Shown here piece by piece: positions 9,314 to 17,330 of a stretch of DNA of 64,000 nucleotides. Position numbers and translations under genes: made by a program. Position 1 is the stretch's first letter, and each line of letters starts with the position of its first letter. The notes beneath the pieces are model-generated. The model saw nothing but the letters and a program-made list of their open reading frames with translations, was not told where the DNA came from and searched no databases. This DNA is from Sporisorium sorghi (Eukaryota > Basidiomycota > Ustilaginomycetes > Ustilaginales > Ustilaginaceae), in contig JALCCG010000001.1 in assembly GCA_023212695.1 (NCBI GenBank), positions 434,001-498,000 of the forward strand, written 5' to 3'.

Positions 9314-10160
9314 TCAACCGGCCTCCCTTCTTATGCATATAACTTTTCGGATTCATCGCCGCGTGCAGGCTGTCTCCCAAAAAGTTGAACGCAGCCACGA
9401 CCAGCAAAATCGCCAATCCAGGCGCAAGCATTTGTGTTGGATGTGTAATCATTACATTTTTTGCATCATTCAGCATCATACCCCACTCCGGCGTAGGGGC
9501 CTGTACACCCAGACCAAGGAAGGACAACGCCGATATATTGAGGATGACCCAGCCCGTATCCAGAGTCGCAAAGACAGTGACTTCGCCTGAAACGCCAGGC
9601 AGCACATGTTTTCTCATAATATGACCCGTCCCGCATCCCGAGACTTTGGCAAAACGAATATAGTTCTTGTCCGTATATTGAATAACTGTTGTACGAATCA
9701 TCCGGGTGTACCATGCCCATTTGGCGATAATATTGGCGACAACGACATTTAGCAGGCCTGGACCGAGAATGCCGACAATCGCCAGAATCATGACTTCTGC
9801 CGGAAAGGAGAGCATCATGTCACAGATTCGCATAATGACTTCATCCACCTTGCCGCGAAAATAACCCGATATGATCCCCAGCAAGGTTCCGATCGTAATT
9901 GTAATCGCGGTTGTACTTACAGCAAACAGGATCGTTGTACGAATGCCATAAAGAAGACGTGACAGATTACAGCGGCCGAGTTGATCTGTACCCAATAGAT
10001 ACTCAAGACTAATCCCTGCATATTTGTTCATAATGTCTAAACTCGTGGGATCATGCGGTGCGAGCCAGGGTGCTCCCACGCCAGCGACGACCACAATAGC
10101 AATCGTAATCATGCATAACACTGCCATTTTATCAGACACCAGGCGCTTCCAGAACATCAT
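9276..10160 (-). CDS. cntC: CntC-like ABC permease, copy 2
   Basis: 294-residue NikC/OppC/CntC-type permease with about six membrane segments. The N-terminal APHDPTSLDI segment and the ALSFLGLGVQAPTPEWGMML segment are family marks. A GGGAGGGG ribosome site precedes ATG 10160. The gene begins immediately after the stop of cntB2. The C-terminal tail runs 38 bases into cntD2. It is paralogous to the partial gene at 1-680. Confidence 0.9.
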   Translation of the reverse strand: MMFWKRLVSDKMAVLCMITIAIVVVAGVGAPWLAPHDPTSLDIMNKYAGISLEYLLGTDQLGRCNLSRLLYGIRTTILFAVSTTAITITIGTLLGIISGYFRGKVDEVIMRICDMMLSFPAEVMILAIVGILGPGLLNVVVANIIAKWAWYTRMIRTTVIQYTDKNYIRFAKVSGCGTGHIMRKHVLPGVSGEVTVFATLDTGWVILNISALSFLGLGVQAPTPEWGMMLNDAKNVMITHPTQMLAPGLAILLVVAAFNFLGDSLHAAMNPKSYMHKKGGRLNDFVRSKKSVHH

Positions 10161-10161
10161 G

Positions 10162-11091
10162 TTACCCCTCCCTTCTTATCCGGGGATCCAAAGCTGAATT
10201 CAGAAGATCCACGAGTAGATTACAGACGACAAACATCACACCCATAATCAGAATATAGGCTTGAATAATCGGAAAATCCGAATTGAAAATCGCGGTGACG
10301 CACAAACGTCCAATGCCTGGCCAGGCATAAATATTTTCCACAATGACCGTACCCGCGATTAACTTCGGGATCGACATGCCCAGCGCCGTAATCGATAATT
10401 GAAGGGAGTTACGGAACACTTTCCAGATAATCGTCCGTTCCTTCAATCCTCTGACACGAGCGTACAACACGTAGTTTTCGGTTTTGTTCTGCACCATATT
10501 GTTGCGGATCAGCCTGACGTAGGTAGAGATGAATACCAGGGACAGCGTTACTGCCGGCAGGATAACTGAACTTGCCTGCTCCATGCCACTCGTGGGGAAC
10601 CAATTCAGCTTGACGGCAAATAACCACATCAGCAGAATGCCAATCCAGAAGCTCGGCATGGCTGTGCCAATAAAGACCAATGCACGCATCAAACGATCCA
10701 CTAACCTATTTTCATAAATAGCACTGAGCACACCAATCAGAATACTTATCGTCAGAATGATAACGAGGGCAACTACCGATAGCTTTAATGTGGCTGGAAG
10801 GGCTCGTGCAATCTGCTCTCCAACCGATTGCTGGTTGACATAACTAATGCCGAATTCCCCCTGAATGCTGCTGCTAATCCATTCCACGTAACGGGTCAGA
10901 AACGGTTTATCCAAACCTAGTGTTTCCCTCATGGCATCCACCATTTCCGGTGTTGGCGTAACTTGATTCACACGCAGCGCCACCTCAGCCGGATCACTGG
11001 TCCGCAAATGGATCAAAATAAATGCTAAAAATGAAATACCGATCAGCACGGGAATAATGGCTAATATTCGTTTTATGACGTACCTGCCCAA
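10162..11091 (-). CDS. cntB: CntB-like ABC permease, copy 2
   Basis: About 309-residue DppB/NikB/CntB permease. I prefer the TTG at 11091 (GRYVIKRILAIIPVLIGISF) because AGAGGAGG lies 7 bases upstream; a longer ATG reading from 11118 would include the ribosome site itself. The end of the protein, NSALDPRIRREG, parallels NAALNPKLRKEL of copy 1. A stem-loop at 11125-11175 separates it from the binding protein gene, which could set lower permease than binding-protein levels. Confidence 0.88.
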   Translation of the reverse strand: MGRYVIKRILAIIPVLIGISFLAFILIHLRTSDPAEVALRVNQVTPTPEMVDAMRETLGLDKPFLTRYVEWISSSIQGEFGISYVNQQSVGEQIARALPATLKLSVVALVIILTISILIGVLSAIYENRLVDRLMRALVFIGTAMPSFWIGILLMWLFAVKLNWFPTSGMEQASSVILPAVTLSLVFISTYVRLIRNNMVQNKTENYVLYARVRGLKERTIIWKVFRNSLQLSITALGMSIPKLIAGTVIVENIYAWPGIGRLCVTAIFNSDFPIIQAYILIMGVMFVVCNLLVDLLNSALDPRIRREG

Positions 11092-11124
11092 GGTGATCCT
11101 CCTCTCTACTTTATCCATATATAA

Positions 11125-11175
11125 GGAAACCTCGCTTCACAACTTCGCAAATGGAAGAGGATGAGCGAGGCTTCC
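11125..11175 (-). promoter_or_regulatory. Intercistronic stem-loop between cntA2 and cntB2
   Basis: Arms GGAAACCTCGCT and AGCGAGGCTTCC pair with one mismatch around a 27-base loop. No clear T-run follows on the minus strand (TTATATATGG), so this is more likely an mRNA stabiliser or partial attenuator than a full terminator. Such hairpins commonly follow highly expressed binding-protein genes in importer operons. Confidence 0.6.
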
Positions 11176-11207
11176 TGACTTTCCTAATGAATTTTTAAAA
11201 TTCCTGA

Positions 11208-12821
11208 TTACTCTTCGAAGTACATCTTCTCAAACGGAATTTCGTATTGGGAAACGTTAAAGCCCACACCCTGAAGCGCCTTGATATGAACGGCTTTGGT
11301 AACCGAATAGGTCAGTGGAATATATACATTTTCATGATGAATATACGTTAGAACCTCTTTGTACATGTTTTGGCGCTGTTCCTCATTCTGCTCGACCATC
11401 AGGTCTGTGATCGTATGATCCAGCCAATCTTTTTTCTCCAGCCCTAATTGGGCTTGATAATCGGCGTGGGAGGGAACCCTCCAGGAAGAGACATATGTTT
11501 GCGGATCATACGGCAATCCCCAGGAGAGGGAGTACATCAGATCGAATTCGCCCGTTTTCTGACGGTCCAGATAGGCCTGCTTTTCCTCGCCAACAATGTT
11601 CAACGCTACGCCGACCTGCTTCAGATCGTTTTGCATGGATTCACTAATGGTCCGCTCCTGTGCGTTATCCGAGTTGTAATAGATCGTCAGTTCAAGCTTG
11701 TTCCCATCCTTGTACCGATAGCCATCCGAGCCCGCAACCCAGCCTGCCGCCGTAAGCAGATCACTTGCTTTGTTCATGTCATACTGCACACCTTCAAGGC
11801 CCACATCCGCGTACGGCACTGAAGTGGAGAGCAACGTTTCCGCTACTTGTTCCATACCGTTCAGTATGCCTTCCGCGATGATTTGCTTATTAATGGCATA
11901 CATCAGTGCTTCACGCACTTGGGGCTCCTGAGTCGCTGAGCGGTTGGTATTAAGAACGATCGCACGTGAGCCAACCGGATGACTGATGACTGTGCTGTAT
12001 TTCCCTTGATCCGTCAACACTTTAAACGATTCATTATCCACCATGTCACCGTCCGAACCGAATAACAGGTCTACTTCTCCCTTTTCCAGGGCAAGCAGAA
12101 TCGTTTGATGGTCAGGCATGACTTTCCACTTAATCGTTTGGATCTGCGGTTTGTCTCCCCAGTAATTTTCATTGACCGTAAATGTCGCGTACTGGTCCTG
12201 CTTGTGCTCTGTTAAAATGTATGGCCCTGTTCCGGCATAGCTGCTGACTCCATTCGCAGTCGTACCGTCAACAAAGCTTTTTGGTGAGATGAAGCGAAAC
12301 GGACGAGTTAACCCCAATTCCTCCAATGTCGGGTAATACGGGTGTTTCAGTACAATCTGGAACGTGGCGTCATCGATCACCTTCGTCTCCTTGATCTCGG
12401 CGACCAGATTCAGCCAGGAGTTCTTCTCGACATTCTCCAGTACTGCATCCATATTCAGCTTCACGGCTTCGGCATTAAACGGCTCTCCATCTGAAAACTG
12501 AACATCCTTATGTAAATAGAAGGTATACGTTGTGCCATCTTCTGATATATCCCACTTCTCTGCGAGTGCAGGCTTAATGCCTTCCGGCGTATTGATCACA
12601 AGGGATTCAAATACCATATTCTGCGCTGGCATCTCTCCCGCGTATAAATGAGGATTAATATCTCTAATATCCTTGGTGCTGGCAAAGACCAACTCGGCGT
12701 TGGAAGCTTTCGTATTTTGTTGCGCCGTTCCTGCCTCTGTCCCGGAGCAAGCGGATAATAGAAGCATCGTTGAAAGCAAAAGTAACAGAGTAAACGTGTA
12801 TAGCTTGCGTGATGTATGCAT
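11208..12821 (-). CDS. cntA: CntA-like metallophore-binding lipoprotein, copy 2
   Basis: 537-residue SBP_bac_5 lipoprotein with a lipobox LLSAC (Cys25). The segment ELVFASTKDIRDINPHLYAGEM and the C-terminal QYEIPFEKMYFE match the copy at 1654-3258. It is the first gene of the transport operon, with AAGGAAGG 6 bases before ATG. A Zur box and promoter lie about 170-225 bases upstream, leaving a long leader that contains a possible 22-codon ORF. It should capture metal-loaded metallophore outside the membrane and pass it to CntB2C2. Confidence 0.9.
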   Translation of the reverse strand: MHTSRKLYTFTLLLLLSTMLLLSACSGTEAGTAQQNTKASNAELVFASTKDIRDINPHLYAGEMPAQNMVFESLVINTPEGIKPALAEKWDISEDGTTYTFYLHKDVQFSDGEPFNAEAVKLNMDAVLENVEKNSWLNLVAEIKETKVIDDATFQIVLKHPYYPTLEELGLTRPFRFISPKSFVDGTTANGVSSYAGTGPYILTEHKQDQYATFTVNENYWGDKPQIQTIKWKVMPDHQTILLALEKGEVDLLFGSDGDMVDNESFKVLTDQGKYSTVISHPVGSRAIVLNTNRSATQEPQVREALMYAINKQIIAEGILNGMEQVAETLLSTSVPYADVGLEGVQYDMNKASDLLTAAGWVAGSDGYRYKDGNKLELTIYYNSDNAQERTISESMQNDLKQVGVALNIVGEEKQAYLDRQKTGEFDLMYSLSWGLPYDPQTYVSSWRVPSHADYQAQLGLEKKDWLDHTITDLMVEQNEEQRQNMYKEVLTYIHHENVYIPLTYSVTKAVHIKALQGVGFNVSQYEIPFEKMYFEE

Positions 12822-12883
12822 GATTCCCTTCCTTTTCCTATCAAGTAGATAATTCTAAAGTGTTTTATTTAAGAAGTAACCCT

Positions 12884-12952
12884 TCAATTGTGGAATCGAC
12901 AATAACCGTAATGCAAGGTACTCTTTTCGTGCTGTTTGATCTTTAAGTACAT
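12884..12952 (-). CDS. Possible 22-residue leader ORF before cntA2
   Basis: Small ORF in the leader of the transport operon, start ATG 12952, predicted MYLKIKQHEKSTLHYGYCRF plus HN. AGGAGG lies upstream but with a long spacing of about 13 bases, so translation is uncertain. It contains three His and one Cys. No family is recognised. It is reported as a candidate only. Confidence 0.25.
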   Translation of the reverse strand: MYLKIKQHEKSTLHYGYCRFHN

Positions 12953-12991
12953 AGGTTTGTTTGGCCCTCCTGAAAATGAAATGCTTATTAT

Positions 12992-13006
12992 TCGTAAATA
13001 TTACGA
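12992..13006. promoter_or_regulatory. Zur box upstream of cntA2
   Basis: TCGTAAATATTACGA differs from the Bacillus Zur consensus TCGTAATNATTACGA at one base. It lies about 12 bases downstream of the -10 element of the cntA2 promoter, the same geometry as at cntK. Confidence 0.8.
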
Positions 13007-13018
13007 TTAACTGGTACA

Positions 13019-13047
13019 ACTTTATCCCGACAACCTGTCTTTGTCAA
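13019..13047 (-). promoter_or_regulatory. Promoter of the cntA2 operon
   Basis: Minus strand TTGACA (13047-13042), 17-base spacer, TAAAGT (13024-13019). It is flanked by a Zur box downstream and a weaker Zur-like site upstream (13063-13077). Confidence 0.65.
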
Positions 13048-13062
13048 GAGTTTTTCTGAAAA

Positions 13063-13077
13063 TCGTAATAATTCTGA
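13063..13077. promoter_or_regulatory. Second, weaker Zur-like site
   Basis: TCGTAATAATTCTGA keeps one perfect half site (TCGTAAT) and a degenerate second half. It is about 15 bases upstream of the -35 element. Together with 12992-13006 it would bracket the promoter, which could allow graded repression. Confidence 0.45.
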
Positions 13078-13080
13078 TTA

Positions 13081-13325
13081 ATTTTCTTCAGGGTCCGCCG
13101 GGGACAACGAATGATTTTACTGAACAGCTCAAGCGCGGTCCTACGTGTGCCGGCAGGGAGCAACGTGCTGTACGCGGAACTGTTATGGAGCGGAGAATAC
13201 TTAAATTCTAACGGAAGAGATTATATCCTTTATTAAAGTTCGCATTTGAATCATTCGGTTCAGCAAAACCAACAATCAACCGTTCTTCTGACGAGACAGT
13301 TTCGCATGACTTTCAAATCGCAAAA
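13081..13325. other. Intergenic stretch without a gene
   Basis: Between the Zur region and the terminator at 13330 I see no credible ORF on either strand. The part at 13175-13240 (GGAGCGGAGAATACTTAAAT and following) has no coding character and resembles non-coding intergenic filler; no function is assigned. Confidence 0.5.
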
Positions 13326-13329
13326 ATAA

Positions 13330-13361
13330 AGCGGTGTTGGGATGATTATCCCTACACCGCT
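13330..13361 (-). terminator. Terminator downstream of PhyH-like remnant
   Basis: Stem AGCGGTGT/ACACCGCT extended by TGGGAT/ATCCC, followed on the minus strand by TTTATTTTTG. It lies about 90 bases beyond the stop of the oxygenase-like gene. Confidence 0.7.
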
Positions 13362-13453
13362 ATTTATAGCTTTTGGTTGATAGGCGCAAATGATGGACAA
13401 GCAATAGCCCATCATACTTCAACCGTCCCCTTCGATCCTATCTATTACATCCT

Positions 13454-14062
13454 TTAGCCCTTGTTACTTGCGGAATACAATACGGGGAAATATTCATTGT
13501 CAAAGCGCTGTCCCGCCTGTGGGCGCGGTCCAAGTAGCTTTATATTGTTATGATACTGTACGTCTGGTCTATAAAAGGTGTCATGCGGCATCAAGTGGGC
13601 AATTACAGACAAGCGAAGCTTGTTGGTTACGTTCGGACCGGAACCGTGGAACGTGAGCGAATGGTGGAAGCTGGCATGCCCTGCTTTTAGTATACAAGGC
13701 TCCTCAATCCAATCGCGGCCTTCTCCGGCATGTTTTTGTTTCAGTTTGTCCATATCCTGATCGAAGAACGTATCACTGTCAGGAATGAGCCCCCATTTAT
13801 GTGAGCCGTTGATGCTCATCATGCCACCGTTAGTCAGGTCCGTATCCTGCAGGACAATCCAAACCGTAATCATATTGGTGTTGCTGGAAGCTTGCCAGTA
13901 ACCGTAATCCTGATGCCGGCCGAATGAAGGGAACACCACGATGACACGGGTTAAAGAGGCGAGCCAGAGGCTATTGTATACTGATGAGAGCAGCACAGGT
14001 CTGTCGATGGATCTCGGATTTGCCACAAGCCAACATTTCGCGACGGTTTTCCGGCGAATCAA
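13454..14062 (-). pseudogene. PhyH-type 2-oxoglutarate dioxygenase, N-terminally degraded
   Basis: The 202-residue reading keeps the catalytic half of a phytanoyl-CoA dioxygenase family enzyme: the HxD iron motif in RHQDYGYW, the distal His in LTFHGSGPN and the 2-oxoglutarate Arg in LRLSVIAH. Family members usually have about 80-100 more N-terminal residues. Here the start would be TTG without a clear ribosome site. A neighbouring frame just upstream contains family-like text (ENRREMLAC), so one or more frameshifts probably broke the N-terminal part. It is most likely a pseudogene; a shortened active enzyme is less likely. Confidence 0.6.
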
Positions 14063-14238
14063 GGGCAGGACACCGTCGCAATGGCGGCAGCAATATTGAA
14101 GAATTTCTTAAAAACCATGAATAGCCCGATCAAGGGACAATGGGACAAGTTCTTATCCCTCGACATCCGTCAAAACAACAATCTAAGTCCTATCTGTCCC
14201 TTGACCAGGATTTTATCCATACCTTAAGCTCCTTCGAA

Positions 14239-15432
14239 CTAACGCAGCTTGCTAAAAAAATCCCTGATGTCAACGACGAGTGATTCCGGTGCTGCCATAG
14301 CGACCATATGGCTGCCGCTTGTATTATACGACCAGTGCACGATATTGTTCTTTCGTTCGGCCAGTCGACGGAATACAGGACTTCCTCCATGGGAAACTCC
14401 AGTCGGTACTTTAGTTTGATCAATTGGCATGCCTGCAGCGCCTTCATAGTATGTCCAAGACGAGGACCCTGCTGTCCTTGTCAGCCAGTATAACGTGGCA
14501 TTCGTGAGCAGTTGATCTTGGTCAATGGGTTCATTAGGTGCTTCAAATCCGGTACCCGGCCAACCATCGAACTCTTTGAACCTTTCTACAAGGTAGGCTA
14601 ATTGAGCAGCTGGAGAATCATTCCACCCGTAACTGAGCGTTTGCGGCCGATGGGTAAGATAAGAAGCATAACCACTTCCATCAACGAGCAGTTCTACCAT
14701 ATGTTCTAATTCTGCACGATCTTCCTCTGTCAGATCCTCCAGTTCTTCGGGATCACCTGTGGGTATGCCTAGCCCACTTGTAATGTGAACACCGATTACG
14801 TGTTCAGAATCGATAACTGCGAGTTCAGGGGAGACCAATGCACCCGCGTCATTGCCATGAGCTCCATAGCGATCGTATCCTAATCTCCGCATCAGTTCTG
14901 CCCATGTTCGGGCGACTCGCACGATATTCCATGTTGATTCGTCCGCTGGCTCCGAAAACTGTGAAAAGCCAAATCCCGGGATCGATGGCGCAACCACATG
15001 AAAAGCTTTGTCTGGATCTGTGCCGTGTGCCCTTGGATTCGTCAGCGGACCTATTATGTTCATGAATTCGACAACCGAGTTTGGCCAGCTGTGCGTGATG
15101 ATCAATGGAAGGGCGTTCGGTTCGGGCGACCTTACATGTAGGAAATGGATTGTCTGTCCATCAATCTCCGTAATGAATTGTGGAAATTCATTGAGCTTGG
15201 CCTCGTATTCACGCCAATTATAATCGTTCTTCCAATACTCCGTAAGATTTTTAAGATAAGCAACCGGTATCCCAAGTTTCCACTTGCCCCCGGGCAATTG
15301 GGCTGGCCAGCGGGTACGGACAAGTCTTTCTCGCAGGTCATCAAGGTCTGCCTGGGGAATTTCGATGCGAAACGGCCGGATCTCGTTGGGTATAGCTCCT
15401 TTACCTTCCAGTTCTTGTTTTGATTGAGACAT
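14239..15432 (-). CDS. Epoxide hydrolase (EHN plus alpha/beta hydrolase)
   Basis: 397-residue enzyme of the microsomal-type epoxide hydrolase family. Residues about 16-125 form the N-terminal EHN region (RPFRIEIPQADLDDLRERL). The hydrolase core has THSWPNSV for the oxyanion loop (normally HGWP, here Ser replaces Gly), the nucleophile Asp195 in HGNDAGA, and the base His in GSHMVAM near residue 378. The expected reaction is hydrolysis of an epoxide to a diol through an ester intermediate. It starts at ATG with AGGAGGAG just upstream. It is a single gene; an inverted repeat at 15490-15509 in its promoter region may be its operator. Confidence 0.85.
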   Translation of the reverse strand: MSQSKQELEGKGAIPNEIRPFRIEIPQADLDDLRERLVRTRWPAQLPGGKWKLGIPVAYLKNLTEYWKNDYNWREYEAKLNEFPQFITEIDGQTIHFLHVRSPEPNALPLIITHSWPNSVVEFMNIIGPLTNPRAHGTDPDKAFHVVAPSIPGFGFSQFSEPADESTWNIVRVARTWAELMRRLGYDRYGAHGNDAGALVSPELAVIDSEHVIGVHITSGLGIPTGDPEELEDLTEEDRAELEHMVELLVDGSGYASYLTHRPQTLSYGWNDSPAAQLAYLVERFKEFDGWPGTGFEAPNEPIDQDQLLTNATLYWLTRTAGSSSWTYYEGAAGMPIDQTKVPTGVSHGGSPVFRRLAERKNNIVHWSYNTSGSHMVAMAAPESLVVDIRDFFSKLR

Positions 15433-15489
15433 TTTTGAACTCCTCCTTCTTATCCATCACGTAGTTTAAGCTTATTGTAGGTTGAGAAC

Positions 15490-15509
15490 ACTGACAGCCC
15501 TATGTCAGT
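15490..15509. promoter_or_regulatory. Candidate operator upstream of epoxide hydrolase
   Basis: Perfect inverted repeat ACTGACA-N6-TGTCAGT, about 60 bases upstream of the hydrolase start. The cognate regulator is not identifiable in the window. Confidence 0.5.
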
Positions 15510-15625
15510 CTTAAAAATTGCGCATCGTTTGATTAAGAGTGATATCACATAACAATTGCGATTAACCATATATGTTCTTGTTGTCTTTTTAGTTGTGTGC
15601 CCTCCCTCCTCTTCCATAACTAAAA

Positions 15626-15653
15626 AACCACTGAATCTTTTTGATCAGTGGTT
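15626..15653 (-). terminator. Terminator-like hairpin
   Basis: AACCACTGA.ATC pairs with GATCAGTGGTT with one bulge; on the minus strand it is followed by TTTTTTAG. It probably terminates transcription from the DUF1579 gene or a lost gene. The stretch 15655-15830 has no convincing gene. Confidence 0.6.
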
Positions 15654-15830
15654 ATTAGAAGTAGCCATAACTGCTGATCCAAAACTCGTCGTTGAGCCGC
15701 CACTCAGCATCCTTCCGGCTCGAAGGCATCGGTCCGCTCTTTACCGTCCGTTCGAACACCATTACCATTGATGTCGAGGAACATGAAGAGTGAAGAATCT
15801 TAACACTTGTAGGACTTAGATGATTTGTAA

Positions 15831-15880
15831 AAGGGTATCTCAAAAGATCATAGATCTTGCGAGATACCCTTCTTGTTTTT
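15831..15880. repeat. Repeated hairpin, copy 1 (terminator-like)
   Basis: AGGGTATCTC and GAGATACCCT form a 10-base perfect stem enclosing an inner AGATC/GATCT pair, with TCTTGTTTTT on the plus side and TTTTAC on the minus side. A near-identical copy is at 22776-22820. It sits just after the stop of the DUF1579 gene (minus), so it may serve as its terminator. Confidence 0.7.
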
Positions 15881-15899
15881 ACGGTAGAGGATTTCTTTA

Positions 15900-16397
15900 C
15901 TAGATCACTTTAGTCAACTTGATGTCCATCCATGGCACCCAATTCGTACCGTCGCTTGATAGCTCCCAACTACCTGTTAAGATGTTACTATCTTCGCTAA
16001 ACATTCCTGTGAATCGCTCCGACTCCCCCCAAATTTTCCAATCACGGTCGAGTAGGTTCGCTTGGTATGCATTGAAATTACCTTGGTTGTCATATGAGTG
16101 TGTCGTGTATTTCTGACTGGAAGCATCATAACCAATGATCTCAATAGCCTTAACCTTATCTTTTCCCATATAGCCATCGACATGATGAATGAGAAAATAA
16201 CCCCCGGGCAGCCATTCGTAGGTATCTACTGCTTTCAACAGATCAGCTGCCCCGGACGGACTCGCTTTAATCACACCCTCTGTATTCCATTTCCCTACGA
16301 AGACATTCAAGCGTTCCATTGCAGGATGGGGTTTAGACGGATTGTGTGAAGTAAGGGCATTATCATTCTCTGGTTCACGGATATTGTTTGTTGCCAT
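15900..16397 (-). CDS. DUF1579 family protein
   Basis: 165-residue small protein. The family text HPAMERLNVFVGKWNTEG near residue 30 and the WDIKL-type end (WVPWMDIKLTKVI) fit the DUF1579 group of predicted beta-barrel proteins of unknown function. I chose ATG 16397 (MATNNIREP) because GAAAGGAG lies 8 bases upstream; a longer reading to 16415 includes that site. It has no signal peptide, so it is probably cytoplasmic. It is a single gene between hairpins and the divergent TetR gene. Substrate or role is unknown. Confidence 0.8.
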   Translation of the reverse strand: MATNNIREPENDNALTSHNPSKPHPAMERLNVFVGKWNTEGVIKASPSGAADLLKAVDTYEWLPGGYFLIHHVDGYMGKDKVKAIEIIGYDASSQKYTTHSYDNQGNFNAYQANLLDRDWKIWGESERFTGMFSEDSNILTGSWELSSDGTNWVPWMDIKLTKVI

Positions 16398-16589
16398 CTT
16401 GATTTCTCCTTTCAAGAGAAGCTGCGTCTATCCTAGCATGTAACAAACGTTATGATTTCTTATGAATTGCTCCTTTTATCCTCCATATCAACAATGTGAT
16501 GTAACATAGCCATCTCTTCCGATTCACTGTCCTCTTTAATAGAAGTTGCCTCTCATGATGATTCGATAAAAATCCTATAAAATTCTGTA

Positions 16590-16618
16590 TTGACAATTGT
16601 TTACACATAATCTACAAT
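16590..16618 (+). promoter_or_regulatory. Promoter of the tetR gene
   Basis: TTGACA (16590-16595), 17-base spacer, TACAAT (16613-16618): a near-consensus sigma-A promoter. The inverted repeat at 16622-16643 overlaps the expected transcription start. Confidence 0.85.
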
Positions 16619-16621
16619 AAA

Positions 16622-16643
16622 AATGTAAGTAAGCACTTGCATT
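16622..16643. promoter_or_regulatory. Candidate TetR operator O1
   Basis: Inverted repeat AATGTAAG-N6-CTTGCATT with one mismatch, directly after the -10 element. It resembles the site before the haloalkane dehalogenase at 17292-17330 (AATGAAAG / CTTTCATT), suggesting one regulator for both. Confidence 0.6.
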
Positions 16644-16658
16644 AAGGAGGGGTGTCTC

Positions 16659-17246
16659 ATGAGTGCTAATTCGACTACAAGCGAAAAGATATTGCTGGCA
16701 ACCATGGACCTCATGGCAGAAAAAGGCTATGACAGCACAACAACCAAAGAAATCGCGCTAGCTGCTGGAGTGAACGAGGTCACTTTATTTCGGCATTTTG
16801 GGACGAAAGAAAAACTGCTTGAGGCCGCCTTCAGCCGGTTCCACTATGGCAATGAGATGACCAGGCTTTTTAACGAGGGTCTTAAAGGAAATCTGCATGA
16901 GGATCTGCTTACAGTGAGTCGAACGTATCATAACATCATGAACCGAAACAGAAAGCTAATATCAATCGCGCTAAAAGGGAGTAGTACTCTACCCGACTCT
17001 GTTCTACAAGAGGCTTCGCGCAACCCGAAGCACTTAAAAAATTTGCTCGCTGATTATCTGACTACAATGTCATCAGAAGGCAAAGTGGTCTCCACAAATC
17101 CTGAAATTCAAGCTTTATCGTTCATGTGGATGAATTATGGGGCTTTCATCAGTAGACTACATGCCAAAGAAGCGGTCTCGGAAGATACGCTTGAGGAATT
17201 TATTGAAGAAAGTGTAAGTGTATTTACTAAGGCACTTAGCCCTTAG
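16659..17246 (+). CDS. TetR/AcrR family regulator
   Basis: 195-residue regulator. The N-terminal helix-turn-helix is clear: ILLATMDLMAEKGYDSTTTKEIALAAGVNEVTLFRHFGTKEKLL (residues 11-54). The C-terminal ligand domain is not assignable to a ligand. AAGGAGGGG precedes ATG by 7 bases. A near-consensus promoter with an inverted repeat on its start site points to autorepression. The next gene, a haloalkane dehalogenase, follows a terminator and carries a related palindrome, so it is the likely target. Confidence 0.9.
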   Translation: MSANSTTSEKILLATMDLMAEKGYDSTTTKEIALAAGVNEVTLFRHFGTKEKLLEAAFSRFHYGNEMTRLFNEGLKGNLHEDLLTVSRTYHNIMNRNRKLISIALKGSSTLPDSVLQEASRNPKHLKNLLADYLTTMSSEGKVVSTNPEIQALSFMWMNYGAFISRLHAKEAVSEDTLEEFIEESVSVFTKALSP

Positions 17247-17265
17247 CTATTATTTCACTAAGAAC

Positions 17266-17287
17266 AGCTCCGAAGGAGCTTTTCTTA
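17266..17287 (+). terminator. Terminator of tetR
   Basis: AGCTCC-GAA-GGAGCT stem followed by TTTCTTAT, 20 bases after the stop codon. Confidence 0.75.
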
Positions 17288-17291
17288 TAAC

Positions 17292-17330
17292 ATAAATGAA
17301 AGTATGTGCTTGCTTTCATTTATGAAAGCA
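17292..17330. promoter_or_regulatory. Candidate TetR operator O2 before haloalkane dehalogenase
   Basis: Two overlapping inverted repeats: ATAAATGAAAG-N10-CTTTCATTTAT (17292-17323, perfect 11-base arms) and the 20-base palindrome TGCTTTCATTTATGAAAGCA (17311-17330). They lie 43-80 bases before the dehalogenase start and share the AATG.AAG / CTT.CATT half sites with O1. Confidence 0.65.

Noticed and set aside
15655..15843. 62-residue minus ORF between two hairpins
   Set aside because: No ribosome site and no family; the following terminator is better explained by the DUF1579 gene or a lost gene.
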